64,000 nucleotides of DNA from Streptomyces spinoverrucosus (GTDB lineage: Bacteria; Actinomycetota; Actinomycetes; Streptomycetales; Streptomycetaceae), in assembly GCF_015712165.1 (NCBI RefSeq), contig NZ_JADPZX010000001.1, positions 1,240,001 to 1,304,000 of the forward strand. Direction: 5' to 3'. Positions 55,433-64,000 of the stretch are shown here, one piece after another; position 1 is the first letter of the stretch, and each line of letters starts with the position of its first letter. Both the position numbers and the translations under genes were made by a program. The notes below the pieces were generated by a model, which saw only the letters and a list, made by a program, of their open reading frames with translations, was not told the DNA's origin and ran no database searches.

Positions 55433-56821
55433 TCAGGTTATGCGCCGGATGGTGCGTCGGTGCTGATCCGTACCCGGCTGATCCGTACCCGGCTGGTGCG
55501 TGTTCCACAGGTCGCGGCCCAGTGCGGCGCGCAGTTCGGCCGCGCGGTCGGTACTCGGGGCCACGGTGTTGATGAGGGCGTGGTGGACGGCGGCGGCGAT
55601 GTGCGCCATGGTCGCGGTGTCGGCGCCGCGGCGGACGATTTCCTGCGTGCCCAGCCGGATGCCCTGGGCGGGGCCGTCGGGCGTCTGCCAGGGCAGGCGG
55701 CAGGTGCCGGCGTAGATGCCGTGGGCGGCCAGGCGGCCGACGGCGGGGGTGCCGCCGCCCAGGGCGGTGGCGTCCAGGACGACTTGGTGGGTGCGGGTGT
55801 AGCCGCGGTGGGCGCCCAGGACGGCGTAGCCGTGCGCGGCGAGATGGTGTCCGAGGCGCTGGGCCGTAGTGATGGTCGGGCCGGCCCAGGAGGGCTGCTG
55901 TTCGACGGCTTCGGCGGCGGCGACGGCGAGGGGGCCCAGGCGTGCGGGGTCGTAGTTGGAGCTCATGACGGGGTAGGCCGCATGTGAGATGGCCTGGGCG
56001 AGTTCGGGGTCGTTGGTGACCGCCGCGCCGCCGGCGGGGCCGGCGAAGGTCTTGTAGGTGGAGAAGGTCACGACGTGGGCGCCTTCTGCCAGGGGGTCCT
56101 GGAAGTAGCCGGCGGCGATGAGTCCGGCGGTGTGGGAGGCGTCGTAGGCCAGCAGGGCGCCGATGCGGTCGGCGGCCGCGCGCAGGACTGTGAGCCGGTG
56201 GGGGAAGAGGGTGACGCTGCCGCCGACGAGGATGAGCTTGGGCCGGTGGGCGGTGAGGAAGACGTCCAGGACGGTTTCGTCGACGTCGAAGTCGACCGGG
56301 TTGTAGGGCAGGTAGGTGACCTTCAGGCCGCGGATGCCCGCGGTGGCGTGTGCGTGGTGGCTGGCGTGGCCGCCGGCCTCCGGGGAGAGCACGGCTATGG
56401 TGTCGCCGGGCTGGGTGAAGGCGCTGTACAGGGCGAGGTTGGCCATGGTCGCGGTCAGGAAGCGGACCTCGGCGTGGGCTGCTCGCATGGCCCGGGCCAC
56501 CTGTGTGGTGGCGATGACTTCGAGGGCCTCGATCTCCTGGACGCCGGTCTGGAGTTTGCCGCCCGGCCAGCCCAGCGCGGGCCGGGTGGACAGGTCGGTG
56601 TCGTGGGCGGCGCGTACGGCCGGGGAGAGGACGTTGGTGCCGGCGTACAGCACGAGGCCGTCGGTGCCGATGCGCTGGTGGTGGGCGTCCAGGACGCCGC
56701 TGACCGCGGCGGCCACGTCGGCCGCGGACTCCTCGCGGTGCCGCGACTCGAGTTCGTGCAGGCGCCGGCGGCCGGCGGCATCGGCCCAGGGCGCGATCGC
56801 GGAGGCGGGGGCGGTGGTCAC
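55433..56821 (-). CDS. PLP-dependent SHMT-like enzyme
   Basis: Fold type I PLP enzyme of 462 residues related to serine hydroxymethyltransferase. Key parts: GTNVLSPAVRAA, AYDASHTAGL with the PLP Asp227, and FSTYKTFAGPAGG with PLP Lys257. The residue before the Lys is Tyr-type (STYKT) rather than the usual His (TTHKT), so it is not a standard SHMT; alpha-methylserine or threonine-aldol type reactions are possible. GTG at 56821 follows AAGGAG. Its C-terminus contains a PGTDQ repeat encoded by a 15-bp tandem repeat. Operon partners suggest amino acid breakdown. Confidence 0.85.
   Translation of the reverse strand: MTTAPASAIAPWADAAGRRRLHELESRHREESAADVAAAVSGVLDAHHQRIGTDGLVLYAGTNVLSPAVRAAHDTDLSTRPALGWPGGKLQTGVQEIEALEVIATTQVARAMRAAHAEVRFLTATMANLALYSAFTQPGDTIAVLSPEAGGHASHHAHATAGIRGLKVTYLPYNPVDFDVDETVLDVFLTAHRPKLILVGGSVTLFPHRLTVLRAAADRIGALLAYDASHTAGLIAAGYFQDPLAEGAHVVTFSTYKTFAGPAGGAAVTNDPELAQAISHAAYPVMSSNYDPARLGPLAVAAAEAVEQQPSWAGPTITTAQRLGHHLAAHGYAVLGAHRGYTRTHQVVLDATALGGGTPAVGRLAAHGIYAGTCRLPWQTPDGPAQGIRLGTQEIVRRGADTATMAHIAAAVHHALINTVAPSTDRAAELRAALGRDLWNTHQPGTDQPGTDQHRRTIRRIT
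55463..55492 (-). repeat. 15-bp tandem repeat in gene 3' end
   Basis: CTGATCCGTACCCGG occurs twice in a row. It keeps the frame and adds a PGTDQ unit near the C-terminus of the SHMT-like protein. Confidence 0.85.
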
Positions 56822-56997
56822 GAGAGGTGTCTCCTTGCCTGGGCAGGTTCTGGTCTGGCGCTGGGTGGCGGGCTGCCGACGTGGTTCGGCAGCCCGCCGT
56901 GCGGGCCCCAAGGGACAGGGGCCCGCAGGTCGCCGGTGCGGGCGGCGACCTACCGGGACGACCGGGGCCGGACCCCGGCGCGCCCGGCGGCCCGGTG

Positions 56998-57190
56998 TCA
57001 GTCCACGACGCGTGCCGCGGACTCCTCGGCCGCCGTGGCGACGTCGGGCACCGGGCCGGGCGGCTGATGGGCTGCGGCCCGGGCGGTGATCCTCGGTTTG
57101 GCGTAGAGGTGGCCGCCGACAAGGGCAGCCGCCCAGATCGGCAGGGCGTACAGCGCGATGCGGTGGTTGTCGGCGGACAGACCGCGCGGG
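56998..57190 (-). pseudogene. Amino acid permease C-terminal remnant
   Basis: Reads SADNHRIALYALPIWAAAL, a last membrane segment, then a cytoplasmic tail ending at the TGA at 56998-57000. Typical for the end of APC-type amino acid permeases. The other segments are gone. It lies between the aldehyde dehydrogenase and the PLP enzyme on the same strand, so the operon once carried its own uptake gene. Confidence 0.6.
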
Positions 57191-57266
57191 TCGGTCGGTT
57201 TCGGCGACGCCTGTCGGACGTCGTGCTGGTGGGGGTGTACGACCGGGGCGGCGCGCCGCCCCGGGG

Positions 57267-58730
57267 TCAGGCCTGGTAGGCGATGGTGAAGCTCTTGTGC
57301 TGGGTGAAGCTCTCCAGCGCGCCGTCGACGGAGTACTCGCGGCCCAGGCCGGACTGCTTGATGCCGCCGTAGGCCATGCCGGGGATCTGGCCGCCGCCGC
57401 GATTGATCTGGATCCAGCCCACCTGGAGCTTGTTGGCGGTGCGCAGCGCCTTGTCGATGTCCTTCGACCAGACGTACCCGGCCAGGCCGTAGCGCGAATC
57501 GTTGGCGGCCGCGACGGCCTCGTCCTCGTCGCGGAAGGGAATCACGACCAGGACGGGACCGAAGACTTCCTCTCGGGTGATCTCCCAGTCGGCGCCGACG
57601 CCGCTGATCACGGTCGGTGCGATGTAGTAGCCGTCCTGGTCGACGGGCTGTTGCACGCCGCCGGTGATCAGCTTGCCGCCCTTGTCGAGGCCCGACTGGA
57701 TGTAGTGGCAGACCTTGTCGTACTGGGGTCGGCTGACGATGGCGCCGATGTCGCTGTCCTCGTCCAGCGGGTCACCGATCTTCAGCTGGGCGAGCTTGGC
57801 GGTGAGCTTGTCCAGGAACGAGTCGAAGATGTCCTCGTGCAGGTACAGGCGTGAGCCCGCGGTGCAGGACTGGCCCTGCCGGGTGAAGCGCATGCCCGCG
57901 ATGACACCGTCGACGGTGGCGTCGTCGTCGGAGTCGGGGAAGACGATGACCGGGGACTTGCCGCCCAGCTCCAGGGTGACGGGCACGATCCGGTCCGCGG
58001 CCGCCGCCAGGATGCCGCGCCCCACCCCCGTGGAACCGGTGAAGGTCAGCTTCGCGATGTCGGGGTGGGAGGCGATCCGTGCCCCTGCCACGGAGCCCGG
58101 GCCGCAGATCACGTTCAGCACGCCGTCGGGCAGGATCTCCGCCGCCCACTGCGCTAGGCGCAGCACGCCCAGCGGGGCAAGCTCCGCCGCCTTGAGGACG
58201 AGGGTGTTGCCCGTGGTCAGCGCCATGGCGATCTTCAGGGCGGACAACTGCACCGGTGCGTTCCACGGCACGATGCCGCCGACCACGCCCAGCGGCTCCC
58301 GGACGGTGTAGGAGAGCAGGCCGTCGCCCAGGGGGAGGGTCTCGCCCTTCTGCTCGGAGGCCACCTGCCCGTAGTAGCGGAAGATGTCCACCGCCGAGGC
58401 GGCCTCGCCGCGGGCCTGGGTGCGCAGCGCGTTGCCGGTCTCGGAGGCGATGATCCGCGCCAGTTCCTCCTGGTGCTCGGCGATCTTGTCACCGAGCTTG
58501 ATCAGCAGGGCGCCGCGCTCGCGGGAGGGCTTGGCCCGCCAGGCGGGGAACGCCGCCTTCGCCGCCTCGACGGCCCGGTCGACGTCCGATGCTCCGGAGG
58601 AGGGCACACGCGCGATGACCTCGCGGCGCCCGGGGTTCTCCACCTCGATCCAGTCGCCGGAGTCGGCGGGTCCCCAGGCGCCGCCGATCAGCTGGTGGAC
58701 GAAGGGGGTCTCGATGTCGGTGGTGCTCAC
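57267..58730 (-). CDS. NAD-dependent aldehyde dehydrogenase
   Basis: Aldehyde dehydrogenase of 487 residues. Catalytic Cys289 in GQSCTAGSR, general base Glu254 in LELGGKSP, cofactor loop FTGSTGVGR. All parts are present. GTG start at 58730 overlaps the stop of the preceding dehydrogenase as GTGA, so the two act together: an alcohol or hydroxyacid is oxidised to an aldehyde, then to an acid. Confidence 0.95.
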   Translation of the reverse strand: MSTTDIETPFVHQLIGGAWGPADSGDWIEVENPGRREVIARVPSSGASDVDRAVEAAKAAFPAWRAKPSRERGALLIKLGDKIAEHQEELARIIASETGNALRTQARGEAASAVDIFRYYGQVASEQKGETLPLGDGLLSYTVREPLGVVGGIVPWNAPVQLSALKIAMALTTGNTLVLKAAELAPLGVLRLAQWAAEILPDGVLNVICGPGSVAGARIASHPDIAKLTFTGSTGVGRGILAAAADRIVPVTLELGGKSPVIVFPDSDDDATVDGVIAGMRFTRQGQSCTAGSRLYLHEDIFDSFLDKLTAKLAQLKIGDPLDEDSDIGAIVSRPQYDKVCHYIQSGLDKGGKLITGGVQQPVDQDGYYIAPTVISGVGADWEITREEVFGPVLVVIPFRDEDEAVAAANDSRYGLAGYVWSKDIDKALRTANKLQVGWIQINRGGGQIPGMAYGGIKQSGLGREYSVDGALESFTQHKSFTIAYQA

Positions 58731-59626
58731 TTGGTGTTCTCCTTGGTCTGCAGGCGGACGTCGGCGAAGTCCTCGTAGAACTCGACGACGCTGGTGAAGT
58801 CCTTGCCACCGCGGCCCAGTTGGCGGCCGATCGTGAACAGGTCGCGGACGGTGTTCGACAGCGGCAGCGGAACCGGACCCGAGGCGGCGGAGGACAGGAA
58901 CAGACTCAGGTCCTTGTGCATGAAGTCCAGGGCGAAGCCCGTGGGCCGCTCGGCTGTGAACAGGGTGCGCGGGAAGTAGCTGGACAGCACGTTGCTGTTG
59001 GCCGAGCTCTTCGTCAGCACGCTCACCGCGATGTCGAGGTCGACGCCCTGGCGCACAGTCGTGGTCAGCGCCTCTCCCAGTGCCGCGATGTTGATGGCGG
59101 TGATCAGGTTGTTGGCGAGCTTGACGACCTGGCCGCTGCCGCTGTCCCCGACCCTTACGACGCTGCCCGCATAGGTCTCCAGCAGCGGGCGCACCCGCTC
59201 CAGGGCGGCTTGGTCACCCCCCACCATGACGGCGAGGGTGCCGGCCTCCGCTCCCTGGACACCGCCGCTGACCGGGGCGTCCAGGAAGCTCGCGCCTGCT
59301 TCGCCGGCAGCGGCCGCGAGGGCCCGCGAGGTGTCGGGGTCGATCGTGCTGTGGTCGACGATCACCGTGTCGCCGGCCGTGTGCGGCAGGATCTCCCCGA
59401 CGACCGAGGACACGATGGCCGGGTTCGGCAGACTCAGGAAGACCGCCCGGGCCCCGGAGGCGGCGTCGCCGGCCGAGGACGCCGCACGGGCCCCGGCATC
59501 CACCGCGGCTTCGACCGCGGCGGCGTTCAGGTCGAAGACGGCCACGTCATGCCCGGCCTTCACCAGATGGGCGACGACCCGTCCACCGATGTTCCCCAGC
59601 CCGATGAAGCCGACTGTTGCACTCAT
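58727..59626 (-). CDS. Beta-hydroxyacid dehydrogenase (HIBADH/GarR type)
   Basis: NAD(P)-dependent dehydrogenase of 299 residues. Cofactor motif GFIGLGNIGGRV, substrate motif DAPVSGGVQGAEAG, catalytic Lys in GQVVKLANNLI and DFMHKDLSLFL. Family members act on 3-hydroxyisobutyrate, tartronate semialdehyde or related acids; the PLP enzyme downstream would fit a serine-derived hydroxyacid, but this is inferred. ATG at 59626 is preferred over the GTG one codon upstream. First gene of the minus-strand operon. Confidence 0.92.
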   Translation of the reverse strand: MSATVGFIGLGNIGGRVVAHLVKAGHDVAVFDLNAAAVEAAVDAGARAASSAGDAASGARAVFLSLPNPAIVSSVVGEILPHTAGDTVIVDHSTIDPDTSRALAAAAGEAGASFLDAPVSGGVQGAEAGTLAVMVGGDQAALERVRPLLETYAGSVVRVGDSGSGQVVKLANNLITAINIAALGEALTTTVRQGVDLDIAVSVLTKSSANSNVLSSYFPRTLFTAERPTGFALDFMHKDLSLFLSSAASGPVPLPLSNTVRDLFTIGRQLGRGGKDFTSVVEFYEDFADVRLQTKENTK

Positions 59627-60001
59627 CACAAAGCTCCGATCTCAGCAGCCCCGGCCCGGTCCCCACACCGGTGAGGCGGCCGGAATCCGACGGTTCGCAG
59701 ACCGTACGGGCGGCGCGAGATCGGTCACTACCAGCAGATGCCGGAACCTTCACCCGGCTTCTTCCGACATTTGTCGTACGCCGTGGTGACCCGATGGCGG
59801 TGGACCGGACGTGCAATTCCGGTCGGCGCTGCGCTCCAGTGGTGTATCTGCGCCGCGACCGTCGAGCAGGCGCGGCAGGAAGGCGGCAACAAAAGGTGAA
59901 TCTTCGGGCCTCAGGGTCTCGGCCTCGCCAGTAGGTGTCGTCACTGGCTTCGAGTGATCTCCTTGGAATAACGGTGGTGCTCGCTTGGAGGAGAGAGCGC
60001 G

Positions 60002-60570
60002 ATGGCCGATGCACCGCGCAGAGTCGGGCTGATGGATCGACACGCCTTGGTCGCGGCCCTGGATCTCGCCGCACGGCAGCGAGTGACGATCATCTCGGCG
60101 CCCGCGGGCAGCAGGAAAACGTCTGTGTTGCGTGCCTGGGCCGCTCAGTCGGGTCAGCAGCGCCGCATCGCGTTCGTCTCGGTCCGGGGCGGCCAGAACG
60201 ACGCGCAGTTGTTCTGGCTCGATCTGATCGGCGCGATCCGTGGTGCTCTGGACGAGGCGGCGGAGCCGCCGGCTGCGTCGCCCGCCTTCGACGGCACTGC
60301 CATGGTGGACCGGGTCCTGTCGGAGCTCGCCACGACCGACGACCCCATCACGCTGATCATCGACGATCTTCATTGGCTCAGTTCGCCGGACCCCTTCGAA
60401 CAACTCGCGTCGCTGCCGACCCACCTGCCCCGCCAGCTCACGCGATCCTCGCCACCCGCCGCGATCTTCCCCTCGGGCTCCTCCTGCTACATCTCGGACG
60501 ATTTCGCGCCGGGTCTTGCCCTGACCCCGGACAGCGCGGCGAAGGGCGCCTCACTGCCCAGGCGTTCCGG
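60002..60570 (+). pseudogene. MalT/LuxR-type regulator, truncated
   Basis: N-terminal ATPase part of a large LuxR-type (LAL/MalT) regulator: LAARQRVTIISAPAGSRKTS, where the P-loop G is replaced by Arg (AGG at 60113-60115), and Walker B ITLIIDDLHWL. Near 60445 the frame shifts (HAILATRRDLPLGLL in another frame) and soon after the pattern is lost. The TPR middle and the LuxR DNA-binding end are absent. Confidence 0.78.
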
Positions 60571-60738
60571 GATCGGTGAGCACCGGCATCATCGTCGACA
60601 GCCCCTCGTTCTCCCGGACGGCGTCGGCCGGTCCGGGAGCAGCGGTTGTCCGCCGCCCCCGGAGCGCGGTTTGCCTCGTGCGACGGACGTATCGGCGTGA
60701 CGTCGGCTGCGGTCAAGGATGTCCGGAAAGCGATTCGG

Positions 60739-62661
60739 TCACGTGGACCCGGTGCTCGTGCGAGCGTGCGACGACGTCGTCTCGCGGTCCGCGTCCGGCG
60801 CCGGGTCGGGCGGTCCGGGCAGCCCGCTGGGGTTGGCTTCTGGGACCGGGCGTCCGAGGGGCGGCTCGGCGCTCTCGCCGAGGAAGCCGCCCGACTGGTG
60901 CCGCCACAGCTTGGCGTAGGCACCGTTCGCCGCGAGCAGTTCCTTGTGGGTGCCCTGCTCGACGACGCTTCCGCGGTCGAGGACGACGAGACGGTCCATG
61001 CCGGCGACGGTGCTCAAACGGTGCGCGACCACGAGGGCCGTACGTCCGTCCATCAACCGCCACAGGGCGTCCTGGACGAGGAGCTCGCTCTCCGAGTCCA
61101 GCGCGCTGGTCGCCTCGTCGAGCAGCAGGATCGGGGCGTCGCGCAGGATGGCCCTGGCGAGGGCCACGCGCTGGCGCTGGCCGCCCGAGAGTTTCACCCC
61201 CCGCTCCCCCACCAGAGTGCCGAAGCCGTCGGGGAGTTGGTCGGCGAACTCCGTGACGTGCGCGGCCGCGGCCGCCGCGTGAATCTCCTCGTCGGTGGCG
61301 CCGGGCCGGGCGAAGGCGATGTTGTCCCGCAGGCTGCGGTGGAACATGGCGGGTTCCTGCGGAACGTAGGCGATCAGTGAGCGCAGGTCGGTCTGGCGCA
61401 GCCGGCTGATGTCCTGCCCGCCGATCAGGATGCGTCCGCCGTCGACGTCCGACATCCTCAGCAGGAGCCGGGTGAGTGTGGTCTTGCCGCCACCGGACCT
61501 GCCGACCAGGCCGATACGTGCGCCGTCGGGAACGTCCAGGTCGAGTCCCAGGAAAATCGGCTTCCCGCCCGTGTGAGCGAAGGTGACCGAGGTGAAGCGG
61601 ATGCCGGCGTCCCGCGGTGCGAGCGGTTCGGGTTCCGTCGGGTCGAGCACGGTGGGCGGATCCAACAGCAGCTCGGTGAACTGGGCGGCCTCGGTCATCG
61701 AGCTTTCCAGCCGCCGGTAGATCTGGTTGAACTCGAACATGATCTGGGTCGCGTTGGAGTAGTAGGTGAAAGCGACGACGACCTCCTCCACTCCCTGGCC
61801 CGAGCCGCCGAAGGCGATGGCGACCAACAGGCCCAGCACGTTGGTCAGCACGGACATGGGGGCGATCAGGGTGTCGACGCGCAGATTGCCGTAGTCCCAC
61901 GACCGCAGCGTCAGGCGCCGGGAGTCCGCGACACGGCTGCGGTGTTCGTCGGCCTCCCGCCGCTCGGCCGCGAACGCCCGGATGGTCTCCATGTTCATGA
62001 GGCTGTCGGCGACGTGGCCGGAGACCCGGGCGAGCGCCGCCTCACGGTCGTTGACGAGCCTCTGCCGACGACGGATCAGAGGTGTCGCGGCCACCACGGT
62101 CAGCGCGATCATCACAAGAAGGCCGGCGACGAGCATCGGTTCGTAGCTCCACAGCACCACGGCACCGAACACCAGGGGGACGAGACTGCCCACGATCCGG
62201 TACGTCACCGTGTCGACGAAGTCCTCGAAGCGCTTGCCGAAGCTCAGCACCCGTTTGGTCAGGGAGCCGGCGAAGTTGTCGTGGAAGAAGGCCGCGTCCT
62301 TGGCGAGGAGTTCGTCCATGCCGCTCACGTACAGGTGTTCCATACCGAGGGCGTCCACGCGGTTCAGGCAGTGCTGCCCGATCCGCCACACGGCCTCGGC
62401 GACCAGCAGCGTCACGCCGAAGCCCAGCACGTACGGCAGCGCCGAGCTGAGGGTGAGACCGCCGTCGTGGGCGGCCTGTCCTGCCAGTTTGGCGATCAGC
62501 AGGGGGGCGACGTAGCGGATACCGATGTTGCCCACGGCCGGCAGCAGCAGCGCGGGCAGGGCCAGCCGTCGTAGTCGCAACAGCTCCCGGCCGTAGCGGC
62601 GCAGCGCCAGAACGACCGCGCTCCTGCCCGGCGCCGGCCCTCGCGTATCTGTTGTCCCCAT
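60739..62661 (-). CDS. ABC transporter, fused membrane and ATPase domains
   Basis: Half-transporter exporter of 640 residues: six membrane segments in the first 320 residues, then an ATPase with Walker A GRSGGGKTT, signature LSGGQRQRVALARA, Walker B ILLLDEATSALD and switch His in VAHRLST. Works as a homodimer; substrate unknown. ATG at 62661 is used. A small membrane protein gene and an esterase gene lie just upstream on the same strand and could form an operon with it. Confidence 0.94.
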   Translation of the reverse strand: MGTTDTRGPAPGRSAVVLALRRYGRELLRLRRLALPALLLPAVGNIGIRYVAPLLIAKLAGQAAHDGGLTLSSALPYVLGFGVTLLVAEAVWRIGQHCLNRVDALGMEHLYVSGMDELLAKDAAFFHDNFAGSLTKRVLSFGKRFEDFVDTVTYRIVGSLVPLVFGAVVLWSYEPMLVAGLLVMIALTVVAATPLIRRRQRLVNDREAALARVSGHVADSLMNMETIRAFAAERREADEHRSRVADSRRLTLRSWDYGNLRVDTLIAPMSVLTNVLGLLVAIAFGGSGQGVEEVVVAFTYYSNATQIMFEFNQIYRRLESSMTEAAQFTELLLDPPTVLDPTEPEPLAPRDAGIRFTSVTFAHTGGKPIFLGLDLDVPDGARIGLVGRSGGGKTTLTRLLLRMSDVDGGRILIGGQDISRLRQTDLRSLIAYVPQEPAMFHRSLRDNIAFARPGATDEEIHAAAAAAHVTEFADQLPDGFGTLVGERGVKLSGGQRQRVALARAILRDAPILLLDEATSALDSESELLVQDALWRLMDGRTALVVAHRLSTVAGMDRLVVLDRGSVVEQGTHKELLAANGAYAKLWRHQSGGFLGESAEPPLGRPVPEANPSGLPGPPDPAPDADRETTSSHARTSTGST

Positions 62662-62759
62662 CACACTCCCGGAGGTTCGGAAGTCGGAAGTGTCCCGTTG
62701 AGAGAGGGTCTCAGTCCAGGCATTTACCGCGGACTGGCGAGAACCGGACACCGCCGCGT

Positions 62760-62976
62760 TCAGCGTACGGAGCGGACGTATCTCGGCATCACGAAGAAGA
62801 CGAGGAGCGCTATGGATGCCAGGGTGAAGGGGGAGCGGACGCACCCATGGGTTCCAGTTCGCGAACCGGTCGGCGATGGTCAGGGAGTACAGCCGGTCCG
62901 AGGTGTAGATGGTGACCAGCAGGGTCAGGAAGTCGGCCCAGTGAGGAATGGTCGGCTTGCGGAAGATGTGCTTCAT
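62760..62976 (-). pseudogene. Small two-helix membrane protein, frameshifted
   Basis: Reads MKHIFRKPTIPHWADFLTLL, a membrane helix, DRFANWNPWVR, then after one extra C in a 5-base run near 62830, FTLASIALLVFFVMPRY and a basic end. Corrected, it is a 71-residue protein with two helices. It may be intact if the extra base is an error. It starts 15 bp after the esterase stop. Family not recognised. Confidence 0.55.
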
Positions 62977-62990
62977 GACCCTGTCCTCTC

Positions 62991-64000
62991 TCAGCCGAAG
63001 TGGCGGATGCGGGCCGCGGTGGCGGGGGCGTACGGCAGGCAGTCGCCGGCCGTACCGGCGGTGACGAACTCCGCGACAACGGTCGCGAATTCGCGGCCAA
63101 GGGCACGCTCGGCGTCACCGGCCCCGGCGAGGACGGGGCTGCCGGGGTAGGCGTCGAAGGTGCCGAAGAGGAAGGGCAGTTCGGCGCAATGGGTGGCGCC
63201 CAGGGCGTACGGGTCCTCGGCGGGGGCGTGGTCGAACTCGTAGACGTAGGTGGTGTTGCCGCCGGCCGCGTGATGATCGGCGATCTGAAGCGAGCCGTCG
63301 CGGAAGAGGCCGTCCGTCTGTACCGCGGTGAAGATCTCTGCCGGTGACGCCTGCGGGAGGCGGGCCGCGTGCTGCTGGTAGACGTCCTGGGCGGCCTGCC
63401 GGCCGATCTGGGCGGTGAGCACGTCCAGGGCGTCTGTGGTGGTGAGGTTCTGGATACGGGGATCGAAGGCGAAGAAGGCCGTCGCCTCGTCGCGGGTGGT
63501 GCCGATCAGCAGCGCCTTGCCCTCCAGATCGCCGTCCGCGAGCGCCTGTTGCCGGGTGCGGGGCAGGCCGGGTGCACCGAGGACCGGGTACATCGGCGGG
63601 GCCGCGTTGCCCGGCGCCGCGAGCTGCACGGAAAGCCGGCCATAGGCGTCCAGCAACTGCTCGACCGGCAGGGCGCGCAGGGCCTTCGCGGTGTCCGTGC
63701 CGGCCGGGATGCCCAGCAGGCGCAGATAGGCGTCGGCGTGCTCCGCGGCCTGGTGCGCATCCTGCGGGTTCAGGCCGAAGGGGCCGCTCTGCAGCAGCAC
63801 TCGGGTGATGGAATCGTTCGTTGCGGGGTCGAGGGCGAGCATCAGGGCGGAGTAGGCACCGGCGGACTGCCCGCCGACGGTGACGGTCCGCGGATCGCCG
63901 CCGAAGGAGGCGATGTTGTCCTGGACCCAGCGCAGGACGGCGGCCTGGTCCTGGGGGCCGAGGTTGGCGGCGCCGATCTCCGGCAGGTAGAGGTAACCCA
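62991..64000 (-). CDS. Type B carboxylesterase (5' end outside window)
   Basis: Alpha/beta hydrolase of the cholinesterase/type B carboxylesterase family. Visible: LGPQDQAAVLRWVQDNI, nucleophile elbow VGGQSAGAYSALM, QSGPFG, GTTRDEAT with the acid region, and THCAELPFLFG with the catalytic His. The N-terminal third lies beyond 64000. The frame is open to the window edge, with no sign of decay. Confidence 0.92.
   Translation of the reverse strand, partial: GYLYLPEIGAANLGPQDQAAVLRWVQDNIASFGGDPRTVTVGGQSAGAYSALMLALDPATNDSITRVLLQSGPFGLNPQDAHQAAEHADAYLRLLGIPAGTDTAKALRALPVEQLLDAYGRLSVQLAAPGNAAPPMYPVLGAPGLPRTRQQALADGDLEGKALLIGTTRDEATAFFAFDPRIQNLTTTDALDVLTAQIGRQAAQDVYQQHAARLPQASPAEIFTAVQTDGLFRDGSLQIADHHAAGGNTTYVYEFDHAPAEDPYALGATHCAELPFLFGTFDAYPGSPVLAGAGDAERALGREFATVVAEFVTAGTAGDCLPYAPATAARIRHFG

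Noticed and set aside
54156..57122. A 988-codon open frame on the minus strand covering the PucR and PLP genes
   Set aside because: Only the last 404 codons (from 55370) have family content; the upstream part is Arg/Pro-rich out-of-frame reading of the PLP enzyme gene.

Overview
The window looks like a Streptomyces (or close relative) accessory region, such as a chromosome arm or large linear plasmid. Evidence is very high GC, strong third-position GC in coding frames, a zinc-limitation (Zur-type) block with zinc-free ribosomal protein paralogues, an AztABCD-type zinc importer, a DUF5302 protein, a class I terpene cyclase and LacI/PucR/TetR regulators. The genus and replicon type are inferences. 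Intact operons alternate with many broken genes. Some breaks are single-base shifts in short G or C runs and could be assembly errors. Others (large deletions, chimeras, an exact 25-bp duplication, truncated halves) cannot be.

Layout. 1-5300: C-terminal part of a Tn3-family transposase that overlaps a cis-prenyltransferase gene, then a terpene cyclase, a P450 remnant and a broken resolvase. 5301-15278: zinc-starvation island with a CobW GTPase, S14-L28 divergent from L31-CobW-like-S18 around a palindromic Zur-like box, ArsR and Fur/Zur fragments, and the azt zinc uptake genes with a second Zur-like box at the aztB/aztA divergence. 15279-20480: debris (GNAT, LAxTG surface protein, IS110, MMPL, quinone oxidoreductase, nitroreductase, TPR fragments) around one intact methyltransferase.

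20437-27430: a TetR-centred block. A 14-bp operator occurs five times, once before tetR and as tandem pairs 24 bp apart before two SDR genes; a broken CocE hydrolase, an epoxide hydrolase and an NmrA-type protein follow. 27632-30710: a compact redox cassette of LipB paralogue, an Fe-S protein resembling QueG/reductive dehalogenases fused to an SCP2 domain, and a ferredoxin-type flavin reductase. 31319-36534: RNA-handling genes (cold-shock protein, RNase J, DEAD-box helicase). 38257-39576: orphan protein with an Mrr-like D...QxK motif.

39886-50907: a sugar-type regulon with lacI, three ADP-ribosylglycohydrolase-family proteins, a complete ABC sugar importer, a secreted alpha-amylase-like glycosidase, a gutted PfkB kinase and a second lacI. 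This is the best candidate here for an uncharacterised system: uptake and breakdown of an ADP-ribosyl, N-ribosyl or similar glycoside. 50955-54104: an intradiol dioxygenase broken by an exact 25-bp duplication, a membrane protein and an integrase. 54156-59626: catabolic operon (beta-hydroxyacid dehydrogenase, aldehyde dehydrogenase, permease remnant, SHMT-like PLP enzyme, PucR regulator). 60002-64000: MalT-like regulator remnant, ABC exporter, small membrane protein and a type B carboxylesterase running off the end. I saw no rRNA, tRNA or CRISPR array.
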